NCBI GenBank assembly: GCA_017962665.1
Contig: JAGCUU010000010.1
Span: 1-39,548, forward strand
Source of the DNA: Bacteroidales bacterium
GTDB taxonomy: Bacteria > Bacteroidota > Bacteroidia > Bacteroidales > P3
Direction: 5' to 3'
Length of the DNA stretch: 39,548 nucleotides
Shown: in pieces, positions 25,701 through 32,842 of the stretch
Numbering within the stretch: the first letter of the stretch is position 1
Layout: the number at the start of each line of letters is the position of its first letter
Notes under the pieces: generated by a model
Told to the model about the DNA's origin: nothing
Seen by the model: only the letters and a program-made list of their open reading frames with translations
Databases searched by the model: none
Made by a program: the position numbers and the translations under genes

Positions 25701-27036
25701 GGTCGTCGGTGATGATTTCTCCTCGTGCGCCGTCGCCGTAGTTGAAATAGAGCGAGTCGTTGCCAATCATGACGATGTCGTAGTCAAAAGAGTTGCGGTA
25801 GTTAAGTCCGTCGTTGCCACTGCCACCAACATAGGTGGAGGCTTGCAGCTGTGATCCGTCGCTGCTGAAACGGCATATAAAAATGTCGACACCGTTTGGA
25901 AAATTAATTGTTGAGCTGTGCTCGTACTGCAGGGCAGTTCCGCCATTGAAGGATGTGTCGTATGCGTTAGGTGTTACAGGAAAGTCCGATGAACCTGTAG
26001 TGCCGAAAATGACAAGTTCGTCAAGTGAGTTGACGAACATGCTGTGTGGCATGTCGGCTTTGTTGCCTCCCAGGTAGGTGGCGTAAAGTCGTTGAGTTCC
26101 AGAGGTGTCGAACTTGAATATTCCTATATCGGCATTTCCGTTGTAAGAGCCGTCATACGCACCGAGGGAAATAGGATATCCGCTTCCGAAGACAAGCCCC
26201 GAGGTATAGGTGTTCTTATAGGAGTCGTAGCATCCTGTGGTGCCCCAGTTGTCTGCCACCGAGCCGGTGTAGGTAGAGAAGTAAAGGTAAGGGTCTATTA
26301 TTAGAGGCAAAGATGTATCGTAGTCGCCCAGTTCGAATGTGACACGATCGCCTTTCAGTCTGAATCTTGCAGGTATCTCTATCTGTCTGTCGCCCATTAT
26401 CTGGTAGGCGAATGGCCGAATTTCCACAATATCGGAAACGGATGTCTTGATTATCAGGTTGCCGTTTTGCATACGCAAGTCGTCGACACCTTCATAGCGC
26501 ATCGCTATATTGTCGGGGTTGCCTCCTTGCCGTACTATGAAGTCGTATTTCATGGCATTGCTGGCGGTATAAACCTTGAGGTCGATGCCGTCGTACAGGT
26601 CGTGGTAAAAAACCGACTGGAATACACCTACTCCGCTGGCCCAGTGGTCTCGTCCCAGAAAATAATTCTCATATCCAGTTTGTCGTTCGAGACCCTCCAC
26701 ACGGTCGCTGCTTCCACCTTCGAAATGCATGCGGTAGGCATGGCTCCTATAATGGGATACGTTCTGTTTCTTTTGTGGTCGTGGATGTTGAAGGTTCTCG
26801 TTGTCGGGGTGTTGTATGACGAAGGTGAAACAGTCTCGTTCCACGAAGAGGGTGGCGGCGTGCATCTGTGAACGGAAAAGGACGCGCTCATTCCATTGTC
26901 CAAGGTTTTCGGAGAATAGGATTCTTACCCCCGCACCAATAGTATCGCGGTCGTTTCGAGCCTGCAATGTGAAATGCGGTATTAATATTAATGTGAATAT
27001 TAATATTTTAATCCGAAATATGGATTTTTGTTTCAT
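22783..27036 (-). CDS. Giant secreted PKD/SprB-repeat protein with type IX (type B) sorting domain
   Basis: A 1417-residue exported protein. The signal peptide covers about residues 1-26 (IKILIFTLILIPHFTLQA). An N-terminal domain begins FSENLGQWNERVLFR and continues to ILDPYLYFSTYTG-like residues near 270, as in Bacteroidota DUF7948-type proteins. SBBP-like beta-propeller repeats fill about 270-760 (NNIYVGSTTVSNDFPTT, VVVTGGTNSYNFPTT, STYLGGLKDDAVYSI). A PKD domain lies near 777-860 (YLWDFGDGTTS at 812). Three Cys-rich SprB-like repeats start near 1025, 1100 and 1178. A CHU_C/gliding-motility C-terminal domain spans about 1328-1417 (FIPNAFTPNNDGKND, FTRWGEKVYES, FKGDVTLIR), which is the type B signal for type IX secretion. 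It is likely surface-exposed; an adhesin role is inference. Confidence 0.93.
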   Translation of the reverse strand: MKQKSIFRIKILIFTLILIPHFTLQARNDRDTIGAGVRILFSENLGQWNERVLFRSQMHAATLFVERDCFTFVIQHPDNENLQHPRPQKKQNVSHYRSHAYRMHFEGGSSDRVEGLERQTGYENYFLGRDHWASGVGVFQSVFYHDLYDGIDLKVYTASNAMKYDFIVRQGGNPDNIAMRYEGVDDLRMQNGNLIIKTSVSDIVEIRPFAYQIMGDRQIEIPARFRLKGDRVTFELGDYDTSLPLIIDPYLYFSTYTGSVADNWGTTGCYDSYKNTYTSGLVFGSGYPISLGAYDGSYNGNADIGIFKFDTSGTQRLYATYLGGNKADMPHSMFVNSLDELVIFGTTGSSDFPVTPNAYDTSFNGGTALQYEHSSTINFPNGVDIFICRFSSDGSQLQASTYVGGSGNDGLNYRNSFDYDIVMIGNDSLYFNYGDGARGEIITDDLNNIYVGSTTVSNDFPTTANCIQPTNHGRQDGVVFKIDYNLSNMIWSTYLGGLKDDAVYSIDCDKDYNVVVTGGTNSYNFPTTQGAYRTYYNGGSADAFVAKISYYGNTLMSSTLFGSSTYDQSYFVRCGKNNDVFIFGQTKAAGSTLIRNANYNTPNSGQFLARFKPNLDSLVWSTVFGDGSGTPNISPTAFAVDICNRIYLSGWGRIFRGLTWNGVNYPWNTGGTIGLSITSDAYQSTSDGQDFYIMSLDIDANNLVYASFFGELHSSSGGYYSGSDHVDGGTSRFDRLGTLYQAVCASCSENDDFPVTTGAWSEHNNSNNCNNAIFRINLTDDFPVAEFTQPLSGCAPQQISFHNTGRGDSYLWDFGDGTTSIAESPTHTYTTPGFYTVTLVAFMPAGCRSSDTMSHQILVLGLGNFNLDTLYTCPGTSLQIGLRPSSGCNYNWIQGSVSDSTISNPMVNQPGTYRLVISNAECSDTVTQIVEIGETAAQIIGDSVTCSIPSSLDIYAEGNSITYQWSSNRDLTDTLNSDMSTGNYSFDPTGQQWLYMHVVDDRGCYKTDSIHVRLYRVVDSLIITSPICPNDCMGSVCVVPSALAVPPYQYNWNNGWTNSDCFHQLCEGTYTMLFRDANGCLVTNTFTITDPEPPTIDATVQHIHCLESCTGTITVNVTGNSTYSRLWLDDSSTSASRIDLCAGDYILQVRDSNGCIFHDTITILENVDISISISDIKNSCPDNCSGSATASVSGGAAPYTFLWSSGEESPTAHQLCNGMVYVVVTDSYGCTIQDSVMIGIQSSFANINVWADDEYVFSPGSTTLHVTEIPQGNYWWSPSQQVNNPSSPNPTATLEDTTTFIVTVTDSIGCVYTDSLRVACVNVNCGKTNLFIPNAFTPNNDGKNDQLCFSGEWITDFHIVIFTRWGEKVYESDDITKCWDGRFHDNWCMPGVYVYHCSIKCADGQVSQFKGDVTLIR

Positions 27037-27041
27037 GATTG

Positions 27042-27049
27042 CAAATATA
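27042..27049 (-). promoter_or_regulatory. -7 element 5 nt from the start of the giant secreted protein gene
   Basis: TATATTTG on the minus strand, only 5 nt from the ATG at 27036. Transcription would start at or next to the start codon. No downstream in-frame Met keeps the signal peptide. Confidence 0.55.
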
Positions 27050-27090
27050 CATAAAAGAATTTTAATTATACGTAGTAGCGTTTTTTTTTG

Positions 27091-27098
27091 TATTTTTG
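27091..27098 (+). promoter_or_regulatory. -7 element 9 nt from the dnaG start
   Basis: TATTTTTG matches TAnnTTTG and is followed 9 nt later by the ATG at 27108. A -33 TTG is not evident at 19-21 nt. A TTG start inside this element (27096) is therefore unlikely. Confidence 0.55.
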
Positions 27099-27107
27099 CA
27101 AATTCTT

Positions 27108-29099
27108 ATGATAAACCAGGAAACCATACAACGCATTATGGATGCGACACGTATCGAGGAGGTGATTGGTGAGTTTGTGACTATGAAGAGGCGCGGAACC
27201 AATTACATCGGCTGCTGTCCGTTCCATAACGAGAAGACTCCATCGTTCTCGGTGTCGCCTGCCAAAGGCATATACAAGTGCTTTGGCTGCGGTGAGAGTG
27301 GCAACGCTGTGGGTTTTCTGATGAAACATGAGCATTACACCTATCCCGAGGCTTTGCGTTGGCTGGCGAAAAAGTATAATGTCGAGGTGGAAGAGGAGAA
27401 AATGAGCGAGGAGCAGATAGAGAAAAACAACGAGCGCGATGCTTTGTTCCATGTCTCTGAGTTTGCCCAGCAATATTTCTCATCGCTGCTTTATGAGGAC
27501 GAGATGGGGAGTGCCATAGGTTTGGGCTATTTCCACAGCCGAGGGCTTACAGACAAGGTTATCAAGGATTTCGGTCTGGGATATTGTCTGGAACAATGGG
27601 ATAATTTCACCTCGTATGCCCGTAAAAATGGCTACAGCGACAATGTACTGCAGAAGACAGGCTTGACTATCTTCAAGGATGACGGCAAAAGCTACGATCG
27701 TTTCCGTGGACGTGTGATGTTCCCTATCTACAGTGTCAGTGGACGAGTGTTGGGCTTTTCGGGACGAATACTGTCAAAAGAAAAGCAGGCTGCGAAATAT
27801 GTCAACTCCCCCGACTCGGAGATATACAACAAAAGTAATATCCTATATGGCCTGTACCAAGCCAAGAATGCTATAACAAAAGCCGATAAATGCTATCTTG
27901 TAGAGGGTAATATCGATGTGATTTCGATGTACCAGTCGGGCGTGGAGAATACTGTCGCCTCATGCGGTACGTCGTTGACCACCGAGCAGGTGAAGCTTAT
28001 ACGCAGGTATACAAAAAATGTCACGGTACTTTATGACGGAGACAATGCCGGCATCAAGGCAGCCTTCCGTGCCGTCAATATGCTCTTTGAAGAGGGAATG
28101 CATGTACGTGTGGTGCTTTTCCCTGAAGGAGAGGATCCTGACAGCTATGCCCAGAAAAATGGCTCGACAAAGCTTCAGGAGTACCTGAAAGAGAATGAGA
28201 CTAATTTCGTCCTCTTCAAGACAAAAGTATTGGCCGATGATATCAAGGGAGATCCTATCCGCAAGGCAGAAGTACTGAGTGAAATAGTACGTACCATTGC
28301 GTTGGTTGGCGACCTATTGGAACGTACCGAATATGTGAAACAATGTGCCTCGGTACTGCATTTGCCGGAGGAGACTCTTCAGAACGAAGTGGCTAAGGCC
28401 TTGAATAGGAAACTATATGACAACATCAATCAAAAGCCTGATCCTAATGACAAGGATTTGAAAGAGAATGTTGAAGGTGTGTCGGAGACGGCATTAGAAG
28501 AGGAGGCACGAAGAGAACATGTGGCGCCATTTTCTTTGAATCCGGCACAAAGCCAGGAAATGAAAATCGTCAAACTGCTTTTGAACTATGGCAGCGAGTT
28601 GATTTCTCTTGAGGTAGAGGACGATGCAGGAAACAAAGAGAATAATGAATATACTGTTGCTCAGGTTGTTGTGAACGACGTGCTTGCTGACCAGATTACA
28701 TTTGAGGATCCTGTGTGCCAGACTATTTTTAACGAATATGCGCGGCAAATTGAGAACGGCGGTACTTACGTGAATCCCCAGCGTTTCGTGGAATACGAGG
28801 ACAAGAGTGTGAGGGAGGCGGCAATAACGATGATGATGGATGACTACCATGTGAGTGATAACTGGTCTGAAAAGAAACACATCTATGTCCCCAAACCAGA
28901 GGAGAGGCTGAGAAAAGATGTCGAGGAGTCTTTGCTGACATTCAAATTGAAAAAACTGGAGATAAAGATTAATGATATTGACAGGCAGTTTTCCTATCTG
29001 ACCGACGACACGGAGAAACTTATGCTGATGGCGCAGAAAATGAATTATCTTAAAATAAAGCAAAAACTTGGCTGTGCTTTGAACAGGGTGATAACATGA
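27108..29099 (+). CDS. dnaG: DNA primase
   Basis: A 663-residue replication primase that lays RNA primers at the fork. The N-terminal CHC2 zinc ribbon uses C37, H40, C58 and C61 (CCPFHNEKTPSFSVSP ... YKCFGCGESG). The TOPRIM/RNA-polymerase domain shows VEGNIDVISMYQSG (E. coli has EGYMD), VASCGTSLT and VLYDGDNAGIKA, with its metal-binding acidic residues. The C-terminal DnaB-binding part is the Asp/Glu-rich helical region from about 430 on. An in-frame TTG upstream lies in the promoter, so I chose the ATG at 27108. It is divergent from the giant secreted protein gene with only 71 nt between starts. It is not in an rpsU-dnaG-rpoD arrangement. Confidence 0.96.
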   Translation: MINQETIQRIMDATRIEEVIGEFVTMKRRGTNYIGCCPFHNEKTPSFSVSPAKGIYKCFGCGESGNAVGFLMKHEHYTYPEALRWLAKKYNVEVEEEKMSEEQIEKNNERDALFHVSEFAQQYFSSLLYEDEMGSAIGLGYFHSRGLTDKVIKDFGLGYCLEQWDNFTSYARKNGYSDNVLQKTGLTIFKDDGKSYDRFRGRVMFPIYSVSGRVLGFSGRILSKEKQAAKYVNSPDSEIYNKSNILYGLYQAKNAITKADKCYLVEGNIDVISMYQSGVENTVASCGTSLTTEQVKLIRRYTKNVTVLYDGDNAGIKAAFRAVNMLFEEGMHVRVVLFPEGEDPDSYAQKNGSTKLQEYLKENETNFVLFKTKVLADDIKGDPIRKAEVLSEIVRTIALVGDLLERTEYVKQCASVLHLPEETLQNEVAKALNRKLYDNINQKPDPNDKDLKENVEGVSETALEEEARREHVAPFSLNPAQSQEMKIVKLLLNYGSELISLEVEDDAGNKENNEYTVAQVVVNDVLADQITFEDPVCQTIFNEYARQIENGGTYVNPQRFVEYEDKSVREAAITMMMDDYHVSDNWSEKKHIYVPKPEERLRKDVEESLLTFKLKKLEIKINDIDRQFSYLTDDTEKLMLMAQKMNYLKIKQKLGCALNRVIT

Positions 29100-29161
29100 G
29101 ATGTATGGTCTTTTGCTACAGATTATGAAAGTGATTATAGACTAATAAATTAGATTTTATT

Positions 29162-30412
29162 GTGGATATCCAGACGGTAAAAAATAGATATGACATTATT
29201 GGTAACGACCCTAAGCTAATACAGGCTATCAATAAGGCTATTCAGGTGGCTCCCACCGAATTGAGTATTCTTGTTACTGGTGAGAGCGGCGTTGGCAAGG
29301 AGGTCTTTGCCAGAATGATTCATGACAACAGTGGGCGTAAACACAAGAAGTTGGTATCGGTGAACTGCGGTGCTATACCTGAAGGCACTATAGAAAGTGA
29401 GCTGTTCGGGCATGTGAAAGGTTCTTTCACTGGAGCAGAGAAGGACCGCAAAGGCTATTTTGAAGAAGCCGACGGAGGCACCATTTTCCTTGACGAGGTT
29501 GGCGAGTTGCCTCTTGCTATGCAGGTAAAGTTGTTACGCGTGTTGGAGAACGGTGAGATTATCCCTGTAGGCTCGTCATCGTCACGCAAAATAAATGTGC
29601 GAGTGGTTGCGGCGACGAATGTTGATTTGTTGACGGCAATAAAGAAAGGGCATTACCGCGAAGATCTCTACTATCGTTTGAATCAGATTTCCATTGTTAT
29701 TCCTCCTCTGCGCGAAAGGAAAGATGACATAGTGATGCTGTTCCGCAAGTTCGCCTCCGATATTTCTGAAAGATACCACATGCCTCTTTTGCAGCTTACC
29801 GATGATGGCAAGCAGTACCTGCGTGACTATCCTTGGTACGGCAATGTGCGTGAATTGAAAAATGTGACCGAGCAGATTGCTGTCGTGGAGACTGAGCGTT
29901 TGATAGACCGTAATATTCTATCGAACTACATCCACTATGTGCCTAACGAGAATATGCCAGTGCTTTTTCAACAGGATAGTCAGCAGGGCGGAGTCATTAC
30001 CGACAGGGAGTTGCTGCTTAAGGCGCTATCCATGGGGCAGATGATAAACGAGATGCGTGCCGAAATAAACAACCTCAAACAGATAATCACATCACTGGCT
30101 GGTCAGGGAGTTCCATACAATGGCGATACAGTATCCCCCTCATATATTGATACAGGCAAATACTATCAGCTTGACACTCACCATGGCGGTATTCAAAGTA
30201 TGGAACATCAGGGTTATTCATCCCCCGAAGAGGAAGAGTTTCAAGACTCTGAAGTGGTTGAAAACGAACCTATTTCACTTGTAGAACGCGAGAAAAAAGC
30301 TATAATCAAGGCTTTGGAAAAACACCTGGGACGCCGTCGTCCTGCAGCCCAGGAGCTGGGAATATCAGAACGTACCCTTTACCGCAAAATTAAGGAATAT
30401 GATTTGGAATAA
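29162..30412 (+). CDS. Sigma-54-dependent transcriptional activator (AAA+ / Fis type, no receiver domain)
   Basis: A 416-residue enhancer-binding protein that remodels sigma-54 RNA polymerase with ATP. The AAA+ domain starts almost at once: Walker A GESGVGKE at residues 40-47, the sigma-54 contact loop as GSFTGA (the common form is GAFTGA), Walker B IFLDEVGEL, and sensor residues VRVVAATN and YYRL...PPLRER. A linker of about 100 residues rich in Gln and Ser precedes a Fis-like HTH at the C-terminus (LGRRRPAAQELGISERTLYR). There is no N-terminal sensor domain. The only available start is GTG at 29162; a stop lies 24 nt upstream in frame. It lies between dnaG and aroA. Its target promoters are unknown. 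Confidence 0.93.
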   Translation: MDIQTVKNRYDIIGNDPKLIQAINKAIQVAPTELSILVTGESGVGKEVFARMIHDNSGRKHKKLVSVNCGAIPEGTIESELFGHVKGSFTGAEKDRKGYFEEADGGTIFLDEVGELPLAMQVKLLRVLENGEIIPVGSSSSRKINVRVVAATNVDLLTAIKKGHYREDLYYRLNQISIVIPPLRERKDDIVMLFRKFASDISERYHMPLLQLTDDGKQYLRDYPWYGNVRELKNVTEQIAVVETERLIDRNILSNYIHYVPNENMPVLFQQDSQQGGVITDRELLLKALSMGQMINEMRAEINNLKQIITSLAGQGVPYNGDTVSPSYIDTGKYYQLDTHHGGIQSMEHQGYSSPEEEEFQDSEVVENEPISLVEREKKAIIKALEKHLGRRRPAAQELGISERTLYRKIKEYDLE

Positions 30413-30437
30413 GAGTATATAGTGTCATCTTTTTTTG

Positions 30438-30466
30438 TTGTTGTTTTTCCTTTTTTAGTATTTTTG
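30438..30466 (+). promoter_or_regulatory. Promoter of aroA
   Basis: TATTTTTG at 30459-30466, with TTG at 30438-30440 (18-nt spacing; another TTG at 30435-30437 gives 21). It follows T-rich sequence downstream of the sigma-54 activator gene and gives a leader of about 50 nt. Confidence 0.65.
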
Positions 30467-30522
30467 CAAATTGAAAAGATTGAAAATATTTTCTTGTAAT
30501 TATTTAAGATATAGTATTTTAG

Positions 30523-31743
30523 ATGGAATTGGAAACGATACAGATCACGCTGCCTTCTTCAAAAAGTCTCTCGAACCGTTGGCTTATGCTCGACTATATG
30601 TCGCGCACCGGCATAAAAATAAAAAATATTTCATCTTCCAACGATACCCAGCAGCTTAGCCGTCTGTTGCACCAACTTAAGGCAAGCCGCCGTCATAATT
30701 TTGACTGTCGCGATGCTGCCACGGTCGCACGTTTTCTCCTTGCCCTGCTCTCTATTACCCCCGGAACGCATACGCTTACAGGTACAGAGCAGTTATGTCG
30801 TCGTCCTATGGGACAGCTTATTGACGCTCTGCGTGCTGTGGGATGCTCTATAGAATGTATGGGTGAAGAGGGTTTCCTTCCTGTCAAGATAGAGGGTATG
30901 GTGCCTACGTCCCCCCGTATCAAGATAGACTGTGGTATCTCCAGCCAGTTCGCATCGGCGTTGCTTATGGCCGCCGCCACCATGCCTCAGGGTGGAATGG
31001 TGGAACTGATCGGAGCTCCTGTTTCGGAACCTTATATTGATATGACTTTGAAGGTGATGGAGCAGGCTAAGGTGCAGTGTGTGCTCAAGGGTAATCCTCC
31101 TACTTATTATGTCGAGCACTCCATTCCGCAGTGCGATATTGTTTCGATAGAAAAAGACTGGTCGTCGGCCTCATATTTCTTTGAGGCGGTATCGTTAATG
31201 CCTGGCGTTCCGGTGAGATTGCCGGGACTGCAGCGTGAGAGCTTGCAAGGCGACCAAGTGGTGCGAGATATCTACTCCTCGCTTGGGTTGACGGTCACTC
31301 AGGGAGAGCAGTCTGTTGAGTTGTGTCGCACTAAATCGATGGGCGGAAAATTAGAGTGGGACTTTACTGGAACACCGGATTTGGTACCTGCAGTTTCCGT
31401 CACATGTGCAGCCTTGGGCATTGAAGCCAACCTCAAAGGTGTGGATTGTCTGCGTTACAAAGAAAGCGACAGGATTGAGAGTTTAGTCGCAGGGTTGAAA
31501 GTGCTGGGACGTGAGGTCTCTGTTGCTGACGGATGCATGATTATCCCTGCAGGAGAACCATTTAGCAAGGAAAACACTAATCCCGCCGAACCGATAGATA
31601 CTCATGACGACCATCGTATTGCTATGGCTTTTGGCGTTCTGAAAGTTATCAATCCTGCAATAACAGTAACCAATCCAGAATGTGTTTCCAAATCGTTCCC
31701 CGATTTTTGGAAGATGCTGGAACGTCTTACTTCAGTACAGTAG
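30523..31743 (+). CDS. aroA: 3-phosphoshikimate 1-carboxyvinyltransferase (EPSP synthase)
   Basis: A 406-residue enzyme joining shikimate-3-phosphate and PEP in aromatic amino-acid synthesis. Substrate-binding motifs are present: LPSSKSLSNRWL (E. coli K22, S23, R27), RRPMGQLIDAL (R124), GISSQFASALLM (S169-Q171), TPDLVPAVSVTCAAL (D313), KESDRIESLVAGL and DDHRIAMAFG. The PEP/glyphosate loop, usually NAGTxxR, reads DAATVAR at residues 64-70. The glycine corresponding to E. coli G96 is thus A66, a change known to lower glyphosate inhibition, and the aspartate replaces N94. The two-domain inverted alpha/beta structure is complete. Its promoter is at 30438-30466, and a structured element follows its stop. 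Confidence 0.95.
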   Translation: MELETIQITLPSSKSLSNRWLMLDYMSRTGIKIKNISSSNDTQQLSRLLHQLKASRRHNFDCRDAATVARFLLALLSITPGTHTLTGTEQLCRRPMGQLIDALRAVGCSIECMGEEGFLPVKIEGMVPTSPRIKIDCGISSQFASALLMAAATMPQGGMVELIGAPVSEPYIDMTLKVMEQAKVQCVLKGNPPTYYVEHSIPQCDIVSIEKDWSSASYFFEAVSLMPGVPVRLPGLQRESLQGDQVVRDIYSSLGLTVTQGEQSVELCRTKSMGGKLEWDFTGTPDLVPAVSVTCAALGIEANLKGVDCLRYKESDRIESLVAGLKVLGREVSVADGCMIIPAGEPFSKENTNPAEPIDTHDDHRIAMAFGVLKVINPAITVTNPECVSKSFPDFWKMLERLTSVQ

Positions 31744-31765
31744 TCTACGTACTTGATATATAAAC

Positions 31766-31883
31766 AAAAAGGGGCTTCTGAAGAACGAATTTCCACCAAG
31801 GAATCGTATTTTTTCTTCAGAAGTCCCGGTTTTTTGCGGATTCTTTGTTAGAAGAGTCCGACGGGAACCGAGATCCCCTTTTT
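31766..31883. ncRNA. Structured intergenic element between convergent aroA and miaA (three-way-junction fold)
   Basis: AAAAAGGGG (31766-31774) pairs perfectly with CCCCTTTTT (31875-31883), closing a 118-nt element. Inside, CTTCTGAAGAA (31775-31785) pairs with TTCTTCAGAAG (31813-31823) over 11 bp and is capped by a smaller hairpin (CGA..TTCC / GGAA-TCG). A third arm has CGGTT (31827-31831) with AACCG (31866-31870) plus CGGATTCT (31837-31844) with AGAA and TCCG. The GGGG can alternatively pair with TCCC at 31824-31827. The T-runs would let it end transcripts from aroA. Whether it is only a bidirectional terminator or a distinct RNA is not decided by the sequence. Confidence 0.5.
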
Positions 31884-31895
31884 GACAAAATAACA

Positions 31896-31922
31896 AACAA
31901 TAGATTAGTACGCACTATTGTT
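31896..31922. terminator. Inverted repeat, probable terminator for miaA
   Basis: AACAATAG and CTATTGTT form a perfect 8-bp stem with an 11-nt loop. It lies 55-80 nt past the miaA stop on the minus strand and is followed there by T-rich sequence. It could also act in the other direction. Confidence 0.5.
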
Positions 31923-31977
31923 CTTTTCTTGCAAAAAAAAAGTGAAGGTTTGTCTATTTATAGAAATCTTTTTGTTT

Positions 31978-32832
31978 TTATTTTTCTATCCATTTGATTT
32001 CAGGATAGCGTTTCAGCCAGGTTATCTGTTTCTTGGCATAGTGCCAGGTGTTGTTCTTTATGGCGGCGACAGCCTCTTCAAGAGAGTTCTTGCCGTCAAT
32101 ATAGGCGAAGAGTTCTTTGTAACCTACAGTGTTGAGGGTGTTGATGTGGCGCAGATGGGTTAGCGATGATACCTCGTCGAGGAGTCCTTGCTGCATCATG
32201 CTGTCCACACGGTTGTAGATGCGTTCACGAAGGGTGTCGCGTCCGGTACGTAACCCTATTTTCTCAATTTGGAAATTGCGCTTGGGCAGTGGCTTTTTTA
32301 TCAGTTCGCTGTAAGTTGTTCCAGAGGTGTAGATGGTCTCGAGGGCACGTTGGATACGCATAGGGTTGCTGTGGTCGACGACGGCGTAGTATTCGGGGTC
32401 GAGACGTCGCAGATCGTCAAGCAGTTCGGGCAGTCCGCCATTGGCTATTTTGTTGCTAAGCGATTCCCGTAGTTCAGGTGTCGGGTCGGGAAGCAGGTTG
32501 ATGCCGCTACAGAGTGCATCGACATAGAGTCCAGAGCCTCCGACAGCAACGACGTCGTCGTGGCTTTGGAACAGAGTGTCAAGCAACGTTAGGGCTTCAT
32601 GTCCGTAGTTGAAAGCATTATAAGGCTCCTTGGCAGAACGACAGGCGATGAAATGGTGTGGTATGGTGGCGAGTTCCTCGGGGGAGGGGCGTGCGACACC
32701 TATGTTTAGTTCACTGTAGAATTGGCGTGAATCACAAGAAATTATCTCTGTGTCAAGTTTTTGTGCCATCTGTATGGCAAATGCGGTTTTGCCTATTGCG
32801 GTAGGTCCGACTATGACATGAAGTGTTTTCAT
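31978..32832 (-). CDS. miaA: tRNA dimethylallyltransferase
   Basis: A 284-residue enzyme that transfers a dimethylallyl group to A37 of tRNAs reading UNN codons. The P-loop is GPTAIGKT at residues 9-16. Further motifs are ISCDSRQFY (the catalytic Asp of the DSxQ motif), GGSGLYVDAL, HSNPMRIQRALE and LNTVGYKELF. The length is slightly short but usual for the family. It is the last gene of the meaB-lipoprotein-cca-miaA operon, 10 nt after cca, so two tRNA-maturation genes are adjacent. A terminator-like hairpin follows its stop. Confidence 0.95.
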   Translation of the reverse strand: MKTLHVIVGPTAIGKTAFAIQMAQKLDTEIISCDSRQFYSELNIGVARPSPEELATIPHHFIACRSAKEPYNAFNYGHEALTLLDTLFQSHDDVVAVGGSGLYVDALCSGINLLPDPTPELRESLSNKIANGGLPELLDDLRRLDPEYYAVVDHSNPMRIQRALETIYTSGTTYSELIKKPLPKRNFQIEKIGLRTGRDTLRERIYNRVDSMMQQGLLDEVSSLTHLRHINTLNTVGYKELFAYIDGKNSLEEAVAAIKNNTWHYAKKQITWLKRYPEIKWIEK

Positions 32833-32842
32833 GACACGCGTT

